NCBI GenBank assembly: GCA_012295275.1
Contig: CM022669.1
Span: 13,605,172 to 13,669,171, forward strand
Origin: Chrysomallon squamiferum
Taxonomy: Eukaryota; Mollusca; Gastropoda; Neomphalida; Peltospiridae
Direction: 5' to 3'
DNA length: 64,000 nt
In this document: in pieces, positions 63,346 to 64,000 of the stretch
Layout of the letters: each line of letters opens with the position of its first letter
Position numbering within the stretch: position 1 is the stretch's first letter
Position numbers and translations under genes: made by a program
Notes under the pieces: generated by a model
Databases searched by the model: none
Told to the model about the DNA's origin: nothing
What the model saw: the letters and a program-made list of their open reading frames with translations, nothing else

Positions 63346-64000
63346 TCTTCAAAATCTTGTTTACTTTATCAACGAATGACCCTGGTAAAAATATCACATT
63401 CGTTAAGAAACTTGCCCATGTGGACTAACGTAAGGCGGTAAGCGGGTAATTTTAGAGAAGCTTTTGATTCTTAATTCAAGTACAGTTATCCTAGTGCGTA
63501 GGCGTCATACAGTGAAAGAAAAGTATTATTGTAGGAAAAGTAAATATTTTGACCCCAAGTCCAGCGAAGCCTATGAAATGTTTGCATAAATTACCACGGC
63601 TGTTGAAAGTCATTAATATCTTCACATGTTTAAGCATGTTCTTGATTTCAGAAATTATATGTGCGAATGAATAACACATTGTTTCTTTTTGTAAAAATAA
63701 CCCCATAGCTCTCTGCTATGAACTATGAAATCTGGAGAAGTTATTTAATCATTGCTAAGCAGCCCGCAGTCTTCATTAATCTACGAAATGACGTCACGAT
63801 GAAGTGGATAATATCAGTCTGTTATGCTTTTTCGTGAACTTGCTGTTTTATCGACAGTGTATTTGATTAACCACATCTGAAAACAATGACGGGGAAATGC
63901 GGAGATTATGTACAGCCCATTTGTTCCTGTCATCAAAGGGACATGCTCACGTCAGCCCCAGATATCCATCATGAATGTTAAGTGACGCGTCTAGCAAGTT
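63346..64000. promoter_or_regulatory. Unique region to the right edge, candidate regulatory island
   Basis: 63540-64000 is repeat-free with GTTTGCATAAATTACC, GTCATTAATATCTTC, GAAATGACGTCACGATG (full CRE at 63789-63796), TTGATTAACCACATCTG and GTCATCAAAGGGACATG (TCF-like TCAAAGG). The island continues to the window edge. A 71-codon minus frame is unsupported. Confidence 0.35.

Overview
This window looks like intergenic and intronic DNA from an invertebrate nuclear genome. A lophotrochozoan, most likely a mollusc, is my best guess. The reasons are the AT-rich background, one strong intron-acceptor-plus-exon signature, a very heavy load of long microsatellites ((CT)n, (GA)n, (CA)n, (TATC)n, (ATT)n, (TAG)n, often as composites), a tRNA-type SINE remnant, and one class A GPCR of a type that is expanded in molluscs and other lophotrochozoans. 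Nothing looks bacterial or viral, and I see no operons, CRISPR arrays or insertion sequences. The species call is inference.

The only convincing protein gene is a 380-codon seven-transmembrane receptor at 44953-46095 (+). It starts 6 bp after a textbook 3' splice site and is encoded without interruption in GC-rich, C/G-ending codons inside AT-rich flanks. A second, much weaker coding candidate is a 10-codon first exon at 58235-58264 (+). It has a good start context, an N-myristoylation-type N terminus (MGGSKTKTR) and a donor GTAGGT. If it is real, the rest of that gene lies to the right of the window or in exons I cannot recognise. Nearly all other open frames are translations of microsatellites.

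Layout. 1-9.4 kb: unique sequence broken by TATC, TC/TA, GATA, ATT and TAG arrays. 9.4-10.1 kb: a 32-bp minisatellite whose monomer contains a small inverted repeat, then a decayed ~56-bp array. 10.1-13.9 kb: unique islands around a GATA/GACA array with higher-order periodicity, a (CT)n array with a 98-bp internal period, and a pure 180-bp (GA)n. 13.9-14.3 kb: a tRNA-like SINE remnant between two direct-repeat copies. 14.3-25.9 kb: microsatellites, a CCAAT-containing GC island, and two old tandem arrays. 25.9-30.2 kb: two copies of one dispersed repeat in opposite orientation, on either side of a dense homeobox-site/CRE island. 30.2-44.9 kb: decayed tandem arrays and composites. 44.9-46.2 kb: the GPCR. 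46.2-64 kb: more microsatellites, four further mini-arrays (33, 73 and 139 bp among them), the candidate exon, and islands up to the right edge.

A recurring pattern is that the repeat desert is punctuated by roughly 200-400 bp islands of unique, less AT-biased, CpG-containing sequence rich in homeodomain-type TAATTA/ATTA cores and full CRE palindromes. That is what a developmental-gene regulatory landscape looks like, but it needs cross-species conservation to prove. I found no clear new multi-gene system. The most promising leads are the receptor with altered TM6/TM7 signatures, the hidden exon, the inverted pair of a shared repeat, and the island pattern.
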